This document shows positions 44,565 to 54,928 of a stretch of 64,000 nt of DNA, piece by piece. The translations under genes and the position numbers were made by a program. The number at the start of each line of letters is the position of its first letter. Position 1 is the stretch's first letter. This DNA comes from Hoylesella timonensis S9-PR14. GTDB lineage: Bacteria; Bacteroidota; Bacteroidia; Bacteroidales; Bacteroidaceae. The notes below the pieces were generated by a model, which saw only the letters and a list, made by a program, of their open reading frames with translations, was not told where the DNA came from and made no database searches. The stretch covers positions 1-64,000 of the forward strand of contig NZ_JRPQ01000055.1 of the NCBI RefSeq assembly GCF_000762405.1. The letters run 5' to 3'.

Positions 44565-45248
44565 ATGGTTACTGTCATAGCTATTCTTATGTTATTGGTT
44601 TGCTTCAATTTTCTATTGAAGCAAACCTTTGGAACGTGGAAAGGAATTGCGGTATACACCATGCTCATAGCAGTGTTTACGATAAGTACATGGCAAATCG
44701 CCATTAACCAATCGCGTACGCATATAGCCGAATGGTTCGCTTCTGAGCCGATCATGCAAAATATGGCTGTCATACTCTCAGTAGACATTATTGTCCAATT
44801 GCTTTTTTGTATGGTTGCAGCGCGGGAAAAGACAAGGATGCCACAGGCTGCTACGTTTCGTCAAAAAATATATTACGCTATATTACAATGGTGGCCAGGC
44901 TTTGCAATCTTTCCTGTTGTTTTTGCCATGCTGGTTGAGTGCATCTTTGGCTTGCCCGGTCTCTCGTTCTCGCTCATAGCATATGTATTGGCGGCGGTAT
45001 TTGTCGTATCCATACCATTGCTCACTTTTCTGTTGCGAAGACTTTTAGGCGATAGAGACGTACGCTTAGAAATGCTTTTCCTCTCAAATTTAATCGTGGC
45101 AATGATTGCTGTCGTGGCAACGGTTCGGGTGTCGACGCCACAAAATAGCAATTCGCCTGTTAATTGGTTCGCTACGGCTGGAGTGGCTTTGTTGCTTGCA
45201 CTGGGCGTTTTCTTAGGGGCTTTGATACGCTACATTAAAATAAAATAG
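44565..45248 (+). CDS. hmuT: HmuT-like multi-pass membrane protein
   Basis: The 227-residue protein has about six hydrophobic segments (residues about 3-20, 27-46, 65-85, 108-130, 135-160, 175-195 and 205-224), so it is an integral inner-membrane protein. No catalytic motif is recognisable. Position and length match HmuT of the hmuYRSTUV operon of Porphyromonas gingivalis, where it is named by position. It lies 154 bases after hmuS; the gap has no terminator or gene. The function within heme uptake is unknown. Confidence 0.72.
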   Translation: MVTVIAILMLLVCFNFLLKQTFGTWKGIAVYTMLIAVFTISTWQIAINQSRTHIAEWFASEPIMQNMAVILSVDIIVQLLFCMVAAREKTRMPQAATFRQKIYYAILQWWPGFAIFPVVFAMLVECIFGLPGLSFSLIAYVLAAVFVVSIPLLTFLLRRLLGDRDVRLEMLFLSNLIVAMIAVVATVRVSTPQNSNSPVNWFATAGVALLLALGVFLGALIRYIKIK

Positions 45249-45307
45249 GACATTGATAAATACATGATTGTAAAAACATCTTGATTGAAAACTAAATAAA
45301 AACAAAT

Positions 45308-45910
45308 ATGACTTATATTTCAGATTTTCTTTTTTGGATTACCACAGGACTTTTAATTCCTGTCATCGTAATTTTATTGTTGCTCTTTATTCGGGCATTA
45401 CTCTTGTTAGGTACATTCTTCGGGCAGTATCTTGGCATGCGACATACGGTGCGTGTCATTGAAAAGCATTTCGACACTCTTACCGTCGCTGGATTGCCCA
45501 GTCTCAAAGAGCAGCTGCCTACGCAAAGAACGTCGCCTCTTTTAGTTTACGCGCATCGCATATTAGATGCGAAAGGAAGCGAGCAACACATTGAGAGGTT
45601 GCTTTCCCAATTTGAAATAGATTATAATAAAGAGATAGGCGCGCCTGCCTTGTTGGCTAAATTAGGACCGCAGTTGGGACTTATGGGAACGCTTATTCCC
45701 ATGGGACCTGCTCTTGTGGGATTGTCAACTGGTGACATTGCCTCTATGGCATACAATATGCAAGTGGCTTTTGCCACAACCGTCGTAGGATTATTCTCGG
45801 CTGGCGTAGGCATGATAACCATGCAGGTTAAGCGGCGTTGGTTCATGCAGCAGCGCACGCAATTAGAGTTCTTGGCAGATTTAATCTTAGAAAACAAGGA
45901 GAGAGTATGA
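45308..45910 (+). CDS. hmuU: HmuU, MotA/TolQ/ExbB proton-channel family protein
   Basis: The 200-residue protein has three membrane helices and the MotA/TolQ/ExbB core (ALLAKLGPQLGLMGTLIPMGPAL about 115-137; GDIASMAYNMQVAFATTVVGL about 142-162). Such proteins channel protons to drive TonB- or Tol-type partners. Dedicated to this locus, it could energise HmuR or HmuS with HmuV as the ExbD-like partner, which is inference. It overlaps hmuV by 4 bases (ATGA). Confidence 0.88.
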   Translation: MTYISDFLFWITTGLLIPVIVILLLLFIRALLLLGTFFGQYLGMRHTVRVIEKHFDTLTVAGLPSLKEQLPTQRTSPLLVYAHRILDAKGSEQHIERLLSQFEIDYNKEIGAPALLAKLGPQLGLMGTLIPMGPALVGLSTGDIASMAYNMQVAFATTVVGLFSAGVGMITMQVKRRWFMQQRTQLEFLADLILENKERV

Positions 45911-46245
45911 GAAGACGTCGCCGTTATGCATCATCTTCAAACGATGAAGATTTTAATCCCATGAGTGTGGTGGGCAATCTTTTTGACGTGTCTATGGTCT
46001 TTGCCGTGGCTCTCATGGTGGCATTGGTAACACGGTACAAGATGCCAGAGATGTTCAGCAGTCAGGATTTTACGATGGTAAAAAATCCAGGTAAAGAAAA
46101 TATGGAGATTATTACGAAAAAAGGTAAAAAGATAGAGCGTTATACTCCTTCCAACGATCAAAGTAATGCCGACGGTACCAAGGGAAAAAAAATAGGAATA
46201 GCATATGAATTAGATAATGGACAGGTAATATATGTGCCTGAATGA
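45907..46245 (+). CDS. hmuV: HmuV, DUF2149 family membrane protein
   Basis: I chose ATG 45907, which overlaps the hmuU stop, over an earlier in-frame start inside hmuU. The 112-residue protein has an arginine-rich N-terminus (MRRRRRYAS), one membrane helix (about 22-42), and a small soluble domain ending IAYELDNGQVIYVPE. Its layout (short N-terminus, one helix, periplasmic domain) is like ExbD/TolR, and DUF2149 genes regularly follow ExbB-like genes. It closes the heme locus. Confidence 0.82.
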   Translation: MRRRRRYASSSNDEDFNPMSVVGNLFDVSMVFAVALMVALVTRYKMPEMFSSQDFTMVKNPGKENMEIITKKGKKIERYTPSNDQSNADGTKGKKIGIAYELDNGQVIYVPE

Positions 46246-46403
46246 GAATAACTCAATATATATGGATAGACTTCTTCAAAAGCATCCCACAAAAGTGGCT
46301 AACGTGCGATGCCTTTGACGAGAAGTTCCGACATCTTTCTCGTAACTTATTTGTAAGTTATGTAAGTTATTCTGTAAGTTTGTCAGTCTTTTGTCCTTAC
46401 TGA

Positions 46404-49262
46404 CTAATTTCGACCACAAATTCGCTTGTAGGGACAATAGGTACACCGTTTGTTGTCTTGGGTAGGTGTGAAGGGGTGAGATGAATCGTATATATCGGTC
46501 AATACTTGTTGTAAATGTTTGCTGAAATCCGAGCTGTAAGTACCGATGTCGCTCACTTTTTCTTTTGATAGGAGCAGTGTCGGGTCAAAGTCATCATCCG
46601 GATTTCGCTGAATGAAGAGTAGGGCAGGACTGACAGGCAAGCCTTCTGGATTGAGTTCTTGATGCTGCCTTACAATGTTGGCATACAGAAAAGTCTGTAG
46701 ATAATAGTCTTTGTGTTTTTCTGTTAGGTTGTCGTCACTAAAGATATCTTCTACATCTGTAGGTACAGAAGTGGCTGGTCGCCCTGTTTTGTAGTCAACG
46801 ACTCGTATACGATGTGTGTCGTCTGGGTCGGTAACTTCGTCCAACCTGTCGATAATGCCGCCCACAGTGATGGTCTTCAATCCTTGTGCAGTCTCAAAAG
46901 AAATCGTTGTATTAACCCTTTCTTCCAACGAAAGAATCCTAAAAGGAGCTAAGGCTTCGTCTATTTTCAACAGTCGTTTTAAGTAGTCGATAATCACTTT
47001 ACGATTAATCAGTTGCAGCCCATTATATTCAATAGGGCGTACCTTGTCTTTTGATTTGTAAATTTCTTCATAAAAAGCTTGATCTACAAATCTTTCGAGT
47101 AGCTGACTTTTGGTTCTTAACTTGTTAAGCTGCGTGGGTTTTATCCACTCGCTCTCTTGTTGTAAAGACGTATAAATGAGTTCTGCACTCCTATGAAAGA
47201 TGTTTCCGAACATGCGGTTATCAATGTCGTTATCGGGTTCTGGCTCGTAAAGTTTTGCAATCGTGTTGTAATAAAACTGCAATTGACATCTCATATATCT
47301 GTTAATCGCAGTTGGTGAAATTTGGTTCAAGTTGTACAACACCTCCATGACCATTTCCTTCTTCTCAATGGGGTGGGCTTCATGATGTTTGATTTCCTGT
47401 CCAGAGAGCATCGCAATTTTTTGGATAGGATGACCGCTTTCCACTAACATTTGCAGCATAAATCGGCTCATCTCGCTTTTATGACTTCCTTCTGTTGAAT
47501 TGTTGTAAGTGAGTGTGATGTCAGAGGCTCGCTGTAATAAACGGTGAAAATAATAAGCGTAGATCGCTACTTTGTGCTTCACGGTGGTGAGTCCGTAGGC
47601 CTCACGAATAGAGTAGGGGATAAATGAGGCGTCATTGACACCTTTTGGCATATTCCCCTCGTTGCAAGAGAGAATGAGGATGTGGTCGAAATCCAAATTG
47701 CGAGTTTCGAGTACTCCCATGATTTGGATGCCTTCGGCAGGCTCTCCATGAAAAGGAATGGAAGTATTTTGAATGAGCTGGAGAATGAGTTTCTCATAAG
47801 TAGTGAGCTGTATGCGCAAATCTCCGCTATGGATGAGCTCATGTAGTCGATTCATGAGTGTGTACATCCGAAATACAGACTCTTGAAAAAAGGCATCTTC
47901 ACTATCTCTGCCGTTCTTGCCAATGAGTTGAAGTATTTCTAATATCCACTCAGTAAGATAGAGGTTTGTAGAATCGTCTACCAACTCTTTGAACACCAAA
48001 GTTAATCCCGCATCTACGGACAATTCCTTCCGAGTGGGGAAATAATGCTTATTTTCTTCCAAGTTTGCCATCAATTCTGGTGCATTTTCTGAAAGATATT
48101 TGATGTAGGGGTGGCTAAGCATGCGTTTCACCTCTGTTAATCGATATTTGCCATTATGCGCATAGCTTGACAACTGCAATTTTAGCAGTTGGTGTATCAA
48201 TGACGCTACAGGTGATTGGGCTAAAGGATAGCCAGTGGTAATATTAACCTTGCTTACTTCAGGAGGGATGCAATGGATGACTGTTTGCAGGATAGACTCA
48301 TCGCACATCACGATAGCGGTTTTAATGCCAGCCTCCATTCTGCCATTATGTTGTAGCCATTCGCTGATATATCTTGCCTGTATTGTTTCAGTAGGCGCAG
48401 AGAGGTAAGTAATTTGCTTGGGCTGTTTGAATTGTTGGTAGATGTCGGCATTGTGGCAATCTAACTCGTTGGGGAAAACGTCAAGATATTGGCGGATGAA
48501 GTGGCTCGCCTCTTGTTTCTCATCGCTCATATAGTAATCGTCGAAATCCCAATAAAATTTGGCTTTACCCATGCTCTTTAAGTGACGAAAAAGCTCTTGC
48601 TCAACTTGTTGCAGCACATTGAAACCTACGAAAATATATTGGTCGAATTCAAATGAGAGGTTCTTGTCTGATACCACATTTCTATATAATGCTCCCTCGT
48701 AGGCAAGTCCTTGCAGCGATAGCTTTTCATTGAAATGGTGATAGATGTCGCTTAAATGACTCCACAGTTCGATGAATCGGCGTTTGAGTTCTGTGTGATG
48801 GTTTTCATCAAAATTGCTAAAAAACTTTTGCAATATTTGCTTTTGATGTTCGGACAGATACGAGATATCATCCAACTCGTGAATGTTTTGTAGATTTGCA
48901 AAGACCTTATCGGCATCTGCTAAATTCTTGTCAATGTCGTCATAATCTGCCAATAACAGTTCACCCCACGCATAGAACACATCCAGCGTGTCCTCTCTGC
49001 CAGTGCAGGTGATAAATGACTTGTGGAGATCACAAATCAACTTGATAGGATCTCCAACGGTAAGCGTAGAGTGCTGTCTGAACAAATCGCTGATTGTGAG
49101 GTAAGATGGACTCCACAAAGGGCGATCGGACAGCTGTGCAAGGTACTTGTTCAAAAACAATGAGGCACGTTTGTTGGGAAAGACAACGGCAATGTGTGAT
49201 AAATTGGTACCAAATTTTTCTAATAAATCTTTGGCAACATATTCTAAAAAACTATATTTCAT
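46404..49262 (-). CDS. addB: AddB-like PD-(D/E)XK exonuclease subunit
   Basis: The 952-residue protein has the inactivated helicase-like body of AddB subunits, with VVFPNKRASLF near the N-terminus in place of a full Walker A. Its C-terminal nuclease domain carries VVDYKTGRPA (the D-x-K active site). Cysteines in YMRCQLQFYY and KRCTYCPYKRIC at the extreme C-terminus match the AddB iron-sulfur cluster. With AddA it would process double-strand breaks for RecA recombination. It overlaps the addA-like gene by 4 bases. Confidence 0.85.
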   Translation of the reverse strand: MKYSFLEYVAKDLLEKFGTNLSHIAVVFPNKRASLFLNKYLAQLSDRPLWSPSYLTISDLFRQHSTLTVGDPIKLICDLHKSFITCTGREDTLDVFYAWGELLLADYDDIDKNLADADKVFANLQNIHELDDISYLSEHQKQILQKFFSNFDENHHTELKRRFIELWSHLSDIYHHFNEKLSLQGLAYEGALYRNVVSDKNLSFEFDQYIFVGFNVLQQVEQELFRHLKSMGKAKFYWDFDDYYMSDEKQEASHFIRQYLDVFPNELDCHNADIYQQFKQPKQITYLSAPTETIQARYISEWLQHNGRMEAGIKTAIVMCDESILQTVIHCIPPEVSKVNITTGYPLAQSPVASLIHQLLKLQLSSYAHNGKYRLTEVKRMLSHPYIKYLSENAPELMANLEENKHYFPTRKELSVDAGLTLVFKELVDDSTNLYLTEWILEILQLIGKNGRDSEDAFFQESVFRMYTLMNRLHELIHSGDLRIQLTTYEKLILQLIQNTSIPFHGEPAEGIQIMGVLETRNLDFDHILILSCNEGNMPKGVNDASFIPYSIREAYGLTTVKHKVAIYAYYFHRLLQRASDITLTYNNSTEGSHKSEMSRFMLQMLVESGHPIQKIAMLSGQEIKHHEAHPIEKKEMVMEVLYNLNQISPTAINRYMRCQLQFYYNTIAKLYEPEPDNDIDNRMFGNIFHRSAELIYTSLQQESEWIKPTQLNKLRTKSQLLERFVDQAFYEEIYKSKDKVRPIEYNGLQLINRKVIIDYLKRLLKIDEALAPFRILSLEERVNTTISFETAQGLKTITVGGIIDRLDEVTDPDDTHRIRVVDYKTGRPATSVPTDVEDIFSDDNLTEKHKDYYLQTFLYANIVRQHQELNPEGLPVSPALLFIQRNPDDDFDPTLLLSKEKVSDIGTYSSDFSKHLQQVLTDIYDSSHPFTPTQDNKRCTYCPYKRICGRN

Positions 49263-52200
49263 TTTATTTCTTCAATCAAGTTACTATAAACAAACCATAA
49301 ATATCCTGTCACTTGGGTGTGTCCCATTTGCTGAAGTAGATGGATGTATTCTCTGATTTGGTCGTGATATTCGGGATGAGGCTTACCAAACTTAAAATCT
49401 ACCACCACAACTTTATCTCCTTGCATCATTACTCTATCGGGTCTGTGGGTCATAACTTCACCTGTGATAGGATTGGTGTGGATGATGCTACACTCGTTAT
49501 ATAGCTCCCATTGAGGTGAAAACCACTCTGCCACTTTTGGATTGTTGAGACGTTTTTCCAATAACTGTTGCAGCTTTTCATGGGTAATGATGTTGTCGTA
49601 AAGCACCCCTTCAAACTCCAGTTCTCTTAAAATGGTGGGGATGTCGGATGTGGTTTTTATTTTGGAAAAAAGCATGTGTAGCACATTACCAAGTTGAATG
49701 TAGCTTTGCTGCGTGGTATCTTCGTTTGTTTCAGGGAGAGTGAATGTTCTGCTCTGATTGCTTTGTCTAAATTCTACACTGTTGCCATAACTCTTCATCT
49801 CTACAGATCGCGTTTCAATGGGCGAGAAGAAAACATTTTCAGAAAATTTAGTTTCTTCTTCAGAAGGTACCCATAACTCTCCGTAGCTAAAGCAAAGCAC
49901 CTCGTCTCGCTTGTTCATATCTCCTTCCAGTCTACTGTCGGATAAAGACGTATGCAGTTTCTCCAGCGAGTCTTCAATGATTTTAGAACGTCTCGCTTGT
50001 ACTTTTCGCTGCCCAAAAATAAACAAACTCTTACAAGCACGGGTAAAGGCAACATATAAAAGATTCATGTTGTCAACAACATTTTGCAGGTGTTCGTACT
50101 GATAGCTATCTTCAAAATAGGACTCTTGCATTTTCCCCTCATTGAAAGTAATAGGTATCACGGGCAGTTCATTGAATGGGGCAACATCGGTTTTGCACCA
50201 TAGTGTTTTTTCTTTTTCTAATTTCCAATCACAGAAAGGAATAATGACATGATCAAACTCTAATCCTTTACTCTTGTGAATTGTCAACATCCTGATGCCG
50301 TCAATGCCATCAGATTGGATGGTCTTTTCGTGCAACGTCTCATTCCATTGATTGATAAAGCTGTCTATCTCGGCAATATTGTCTGAAATATACTGACTGA
50401 GCACATCATAAAATGCACATACATAGGCACTTTGGTTCTTGAGAGATGATAAATCAAACAGGGCGTATAGTCGCTCCACCAAGTCCATTGCAGGTAGAGA
50501 CAGTAGCGCTTTTGCTTCTAAGACATATTGCTTGGGCAGGAAATCCCAAATATCTTTTCCTTGAATCAACAAATCATCATCGCCCAAATCGTGGTTGAGA
50601 ACTTGGGTTTGATATGTTTTTGCCAAATTTGCCACTGTTAGTTGATCTTCTGGATGCGTCAAACAGTGGAGGGCATCCACCAATATATTCACCGCACTTG
50701 AAGAATCTAAGCGGAACGCCTCATCAGAAACCAGCTTGATATGAGGCATTGCTTGCATCAACACGTCGGCTATATCATGGATGTTCGCTTTGTTTCTCAC
50801 TAAAATGGCAATGCTGTTTTCTTTGGCTCCGTTGTCTAACAACAACTGAATGGTTTGGATTATCTCATCAATTGTAGTTTCATTGTATTGCTCCTTAGGG
50901 AAGAGTTTGATACGTACACAGCCATGTTTATCTTTAGATTTATGAATCTTTTGAACGACATCTGCGTAAGCCTTTTGCATTTGCTCAGCTCCTTGCGTCT
51001 GTGAGGCAACCAACTCTTCGTATTCCTGTTGTGCTGCAATTTCAAAGAAGTGGTTGTTAAAGTTCACAATATGATGTTCTGACCGATAGTTGGTATCGAG
51101 AGGTTCTATTTTTAATTGATGTGAGGGGGCAAACTCTTGCTCAATATTGTTTAGCAGTCTCCAATCTCCAGAACGCCATCTGTAGATGCTTTGCTTCACA
51201 TCTCCAACAATCAAGCTGTTAGTGTCTTGATGACTCATCGTCTCTTGAAGCAGTATCTTGAAGTTTTTCCATTGTACGGTGCTCGTGTCTTGGAACTCAT
51301 CAATCATAATATGTGATAACTGCGTTCCAATTTTCTCAAAAATAAAAGGGCTGTCATTTTGGTCTATCAACTCATGTAGCAATGTTTGTGTGTCGCTCAA
51401 CAAGAAGTTGTTGCCTTCGTCGTTCAGTTCTCTAACCTTATTTTCAATACTACTTAATAAACGTAGTTGGTTGAGATTCTTCAAAATAAGGTCTGCTGTA
51501 CGATAAGGCTTAATCATTGCTCTTCGCTTTTTCTCTGCATTTTCCAGAAGTTGTGTCAGTTCTGTTGCTAATTGATATAATCGTGGATCTTTCAAATTTG
51601 TTTTAGTCAACCAACCGTCTGGGCTTTCTAAAGCCTTTTGAACATACGAATTGATGAGCATCTTGGAGTCAAAAGTACCTTTGCTCATTTTCAAGAAGTA
51701 GCTTGCAGGTCCTCCTGATTTTCTCGACAAGTCGTCAATGCAAGCGTTGTATTTCGTCAGAAGGGACGTAAACTCTTGCGGAATATCTTTTAATTCCTTG
51801 ATAGTCTTCTCTTTAATGGCATATAACTGTTGGACATATTGAGGGAAGAATCCTTTTTGGTTGAGCTTGGTAGTTAGTTCGCTTTGATGGTCTTTATAGG
51901 TATCTTGAAAAATATTATTACCAAAATCCTTGATAAGCCCAATCACATTCCATGATTTGTCGTCTGCTATTTTCTGTTCAATAAAGTCTAATATCCACCC
52001 TAACAGTTGTTGTTTGGGATGAAGTTCTTCTATCAGTTGGTCTACCGCTTTTTCTTGTATCTCTTTGTCATTGAGTTCAATCCTTAAGTTTGCCGTTAAG
52101 TCTAACTCACGTGCAAGATTTCGTAGTACACTCTGAAAAAAGGAGTCTATCGTCTCTACCCGAAAATAGCTGTAATTATGGAGCAATAAGTCTAATGCCT

Positions 52201-52489
52201 TTTCAGCCCGTTCCCTTATCTGTTTGTCTGATAAATCTAAGGCTTTTTTCACTTCTTGTAAATAACTTTCTGAATCAGACAGTCCATGAGCAATACCGTA
52301 AAGTTGACTGAGAATGCGTATTTTCATTTCTTCTGTCGCTTTGTTGGTAAATGTCACCGCCAAGATGTTGCGATAAGCGTACGGATTATCAATGACTATT
52401 TTGATATATTCTGTGGCTAATTTAAAAGTTTTACCACTCCCCGCACTTGCCTTGGAGATAGTAAGAGAACTCGGTTGCTGTGTATTCAT
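49259..52489 (-). CDS. addA: AddA-like helicase-nuclease (UvrD family)
   Basis: The 1076-residue protein has Walker A ASAGSGKT (14-21), AVTFTNKATEEMK, the Walker B region MIDEFQDTS (near residue 394), SIYRWRSGD and, near 745-765, RMLTIHKSKGLEFDHV, all typical UvrD/RecB-class motifs. The C-terminal domain has VVVDFKFGK (D-x-K nuclease motif). Both subunits keep a nuclease motif, as in AddAB rather than RecBCD. It is preceded by the DUF5686-like gene, 24 bases upstream. Confidence 0.9.
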   Translation of the reverse strand: MNTQQPSSLTISKASAGSGKTFKLATEYIKIVIDNPYAYRNILAVTFTNKATEEMKIRILSQLYGIAHGLSDSESYLQEVKKALDLSDKQIRERAEKALDLLLHNYSYFRVETIDSFFQSVLRNLARELDLTANLRIELNDKEIQEKAVDQLIEELHPKQQLLGWILDFIEQKIADDKSWNVIGLIKDFGNNIFQDTYKDHQSELTTKLNQKGFFPQYVQQLYAIKEKTIKELKDIPQEFTSLLTKYNACIDDLSRKSGGPASYFLKMSKGTFDSKMLINSYVQKALESPDGWLTKTNLKDPRLYQLATELTQLLENAEKKRRAMIKPYRTADLILKNLNQLRLLSSIENKVRELNDEGNNFLLSDTQTLLHELIDQNDSPFIFEKIGTQLSHIMIDEFQDTSTVQWKNFKILLQETMSHQDTNSLIVGDVKQSIYRWRSGDWRLLNNIEQEFAPSHQLKIEPLDTNYRSEHHIVNFNNHFFEIAAQQEYEELVASQTQGAEQMQKAYADVVQKIHKSKDKHGCVRIKLFPKEQYNETTIDEIIQTIQLLLDNGAKENSIAILVRNKANIHDIADVLMQAMPHIKLVSDEAFRLDSSSAVNILVDALHCLTHPEDQLTVANLAKTYQTQVLNHDLGDDDLLIQGKDIWDFLPKQYVLEAKALLSLPAMDLVERLYALFDLSSLKNQSAYVCAFYDVLSQYISDNIAEIDSFINQWNETLHEKTIQSDGIDGIRMLTIHKSKGLEFDHVIIPFCDWKLEKEKTLWCKTDVAPFNELPVIPITFNEGKMQESYFEDSYQYEHLQNVVDNMNLLYVAFTRACKSLFIFGQRKVQARRSKIIEDSLEKLHTSLSDSRLEGDMNKRDEVLCFSYGELWVPSEEETKFSENVFFSPIETRSVEMKSYGNSVEFRQSNQSRTFTLPETNEDTTQQSYIQLGNVLHMLFSKIKTTSDIPTILRELEFEGVLYDNIITHEKLQQLLEKRLNNPKVAEWFSPQWELYNECSIIHTNPITGEVMTHRPDRVMMQGDKVVVVDFKFGKPHPEYHDQIREYIHLLQQMGHTQVTGYLWFVYSNLIEEIK

Positions 52490-52513
52490 ATTCTTTATTT
52501 CTGTGATGAAGGG

Positions 52514-54574
52514 TTACCACCGCCTAAATAATTCAAAACCAAACTTAAACCCAAAATCCTTTGTTCTGCCATTCATGTTCGACATAAATGCGCCAATAGA
52601 GAGAAAGCGTGTCTTGATTGCATAGCCCAATTCTAAATATGGATTTGCATTTTTAACACGAAGTGCACTTAGATACAGCCTTTCACGTTCAATAAAATGC
52701 CCTATGAGAGGTGTCCAAGCCAATACTAAGAAAGGAGATTCGTAGGTGAAATTTGCACGAACGTAATAATTAGATTGGTTATATAGACTACTTTCCAAGA
52801 GTTCAAATTCACCAGACCATTCGTCGTTCCAACCATTTGGTAGGAAAGTTTGTCTGAAATTTTCAAAATCCACAAAGTAATCATTATGAGATCTATCGGT
52901 GTAAAATCCCGTTCCAATGCGCATGGATAGCGATTGTACGTTGTGAAGGGGCAAGATGTATTGTCCATCAAACTCCCAACGAGTATAGGGTGTGTTGGTT
53001 CCTGCCAGTTTCTTGATGCTTTTTTCGTAACACGCCATCAGTGTAGGACCTTGATATCCCCATGGCCTATAATGTACTTGAAACTTGGGAGCTAAAGAAG
53101 TATATACAGAAGGTTTGTTAATAAGTTCAAATCCTACTTTGTTTAATGCTGTTCGGCGGTGAAAAACAAACCCTGCTTGGAAGCCTATCTTAGGCGTAAA
53201 GTCGTAGTTCGCATAACAATCCCAAAAGGAATCGTTAAACTCATATAAATTCAGATTATCCCAAACACGATTATTGTTTGTTGCTATTCTCAATTCATTT
53301 ACTAAATTTCCATTTTGAATTCTTCGACCTCCTGATATTCCTGAACTGATAAATCCGTTGTGCCGAATGTCAAAGTAATAGATAAGAGGTATCCAAAAAG
53401 AAAATTGATGTAGTCGAAAAGAATAACCTCCTTTTAGCTGGAGCCAAATGTTGCTATTTTCAGAAAAATGGTATCCGCCACGAATGTTGAAGTTATAATA
53501 AAATCCTTGACTTGGGCTATATTCCATGTATAATGGATTTAAGATGGGATCTATCCGCAGAGAGCCTGCTTTGTTTGGGCCAAAATCTTGGTGGATATCA
53601 TTAAATATATTTTCGCCAATCATATCCCAAAGGACAGATTTCACAAAATTTACTTTAGGAGGAGTTGCAACAGAATCCAATGCGGTAGTGTCTCTTTCTT
53701 CGTTTCGTTTATCTTTGAGTAATTCGCTATACACCATTTTCTCGTAAGAAGTTAACGGTTCTGGGCGAATCTGTTCCATCAATTGAAAATTTTGATTCGC
53801 TTCAGAGATGTTAGGAAGAATCTTAGGCAAATGATAAGCAATGGTATAATGTGTTCGGACATCGTTACCAAAGAATAAAAAGCGTGAAGTAAGGCTGCAA
53901 TTTTGAGGTGTCAGAGATTGTACTCCATGGTTTCCCATCTGAATGGATAGTCTGTAAAAGATCATATCATACTCGCCTGTTAGTTGTATACTGCTAATTT
54001 TCCCCGAACGAGCATCGACTTTCGCCTCACCAGTTACTAACAGTGTGTTCTTTAACCGTGGCTTGAAATGGAGCTTTAGTAAGCTGTCTGCCGATTCTTC
54101 AATAGTATATTTATAATAAATTTTATTTTGCCTGTTAAAAGGAGAAAGCACATTCTCGTTAATCAGAGTGACATCATATATATTAGGTGTCAAGTAATGA
54201 AGCATGGCAGGAAATGATAGACGGCGAGTGCCAGCAGAAGATAGCGACAGAATTTTATCTATTTGGTATTTGCCATTTGGTAAGAAAGTGACTTTATTAT
54301 AGCTTTCTTCAAGATAACGTCTGCTGCCAACATGTGCCATTGCATACATAGTTGGAACAGCCATTAACAGCAGATTTCGCTTGTTAATGTGAAAAGAAGA
54401 CTTCATATATGCATAACTCACAGTGTCAGGTGCTTGTAGCGTCTTTATCTTTTCGGGATATGTAAATATGCGAGTTAAGATAGAATCTTTCTTACTTTTA
54501 GCTGATAACGATTCTAACAAGCCATACTGGCAGATGATGAGTAATATGAATATCTTGAAATATTGATTTTTCAT
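52514..54574 (-). CDS. DUF5686-like outer-membrane beta-barrel protein
   Basis: The 686-residue protein starts at ATG 54574 with a signal-like segment (MKNQYFKIFILLIICQYGLL). It has an N-terminal region with RNLLLMAVPTMYAM, a middle region with repeats of GKISSIQLTGEYD type, and a C-terminal half of alternating beta-strands (GYHFSENSNIWLQLKGGY, PNPYLELGYAIK-like) ending in WFRRW-like aromatic residues, typical of an outer-membrane barrel. It lacks the carboxypeptidase-regulatory-like N-terminal domain seen in many DUF5686 proteins. The function is unknown. It is probably co-transcribed with the addA/addB-like genes. Confidence 0.68.
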   Translation of the reverse strand: MKNQYFKIFILLIICQYGLLESLSAKSKKDSILTRIFTYPEKIKTLQAPDTVSYAYMKSSFHINKRNLLLMAVPTMYAMAHVGSRRYLEESYNKVTFLPNGKYQIDKILSLSSAGTRRLSFPAMLHYLTPNIYDVTLINENVLSPFNRQNKIYYKYTIEESADSLLKLHFKPRLKNTLLVTGEAKVDARSGKISSIQLTGEYDMIFYRLSIQMGNHGVQSLTPQNCSLTSRFLFFGNDVRTHYTIAYHLPKILPNISEANQNFQLMEQIRPEPLTSYEKMVYSELLKDKRNEERDTTALDSVATPPKVNFVKSVLWDMIGENIFNDIHQDFGPNKAGSLRIDPILNPLYMEYSPSQGFYYNFNIRGGYHFSENSNIWLQLKGGYSFRLHQFSFWIPLIYYFDIRHNGFISSGISGGRRIQNGNLVNELRIATNNNRVWDNLNLYEFNDSFWDCYANYDFTPKIGFQAGFVFHRRTALNKVGFELINKPSVYTSLAPKFQVHYRPWGYQGPTLMACYEKSIKKLAGTNTPYTRWEFDGQYILPLHNVQSLSMRIGTGFYTDRSHNDYFVDFENFRQTFLPNGWNDEWSGEFELLESSLYNQSNYYVRANFTYESPFLVLAWTPLIGHFIERERLYLSALRVKNANPYLELGYAIKTRFLSIGAFMSNMNGRTKDFGFKFGFELFRRW

Positions 54575-54639
54575 TTGCATCAGATAGAACAAGCTACTAA
54601 TGGAAAATAATATTTTTCCATCTTTGCTCCTATCTCATG

Positions 54640-54671
54640 CAAAGATAATATTTGTTTGAAAAAAAGCCAAA
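54640..54671 (-). promoter_or_regulatory. Promoter of DUF5686-addA-addB
   Basis: On the minus strand TTTG (54671-54668) is 20 bases before TATCTTTG (54647-54640). Transcription would begin near 54634, 60 bases before the start. The rest of the gap up to 54928 holds an imperfect hairpin near 54810-54836 and no gene. Confidence 0.75.
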
Positions 54672-54928
54672 TCAAACTTTGTTTTTGTGACACATCAGCT
54701 TTTTTCGAAAGTTTAGAAGTTTTCAAAGATAGTGTCTTCCATTCTTTCATTTTAGTGAAAAGTAGGTGAAGGATAGTTTGATAGACGACTTACTTTTCCA
54801 AAAAGAAGTTCGCAACGCCTATTGATGGGCATTGCGGATATGAAAATAGTGTCGATTTGACGCTTAGTGAACGATAATACTTGTTATCAGATTTATGCAC
54901 ATCATGCGATTAAGCTGAAAACAAGTTC

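Noticed and set aside
45838-45906. Longer N-terminus for HmuV starting inside hmuU
   Set aside because: ATG 45907 overlaps the hmuU stop in the usual ATGA fashion and gives the expected DUF2149 length.
46320-46385. Short tandem repeats of GTAAGTTA between hmuV and addB
   Set aside because: Only three or four imperfect units; too few and too short to call an array.
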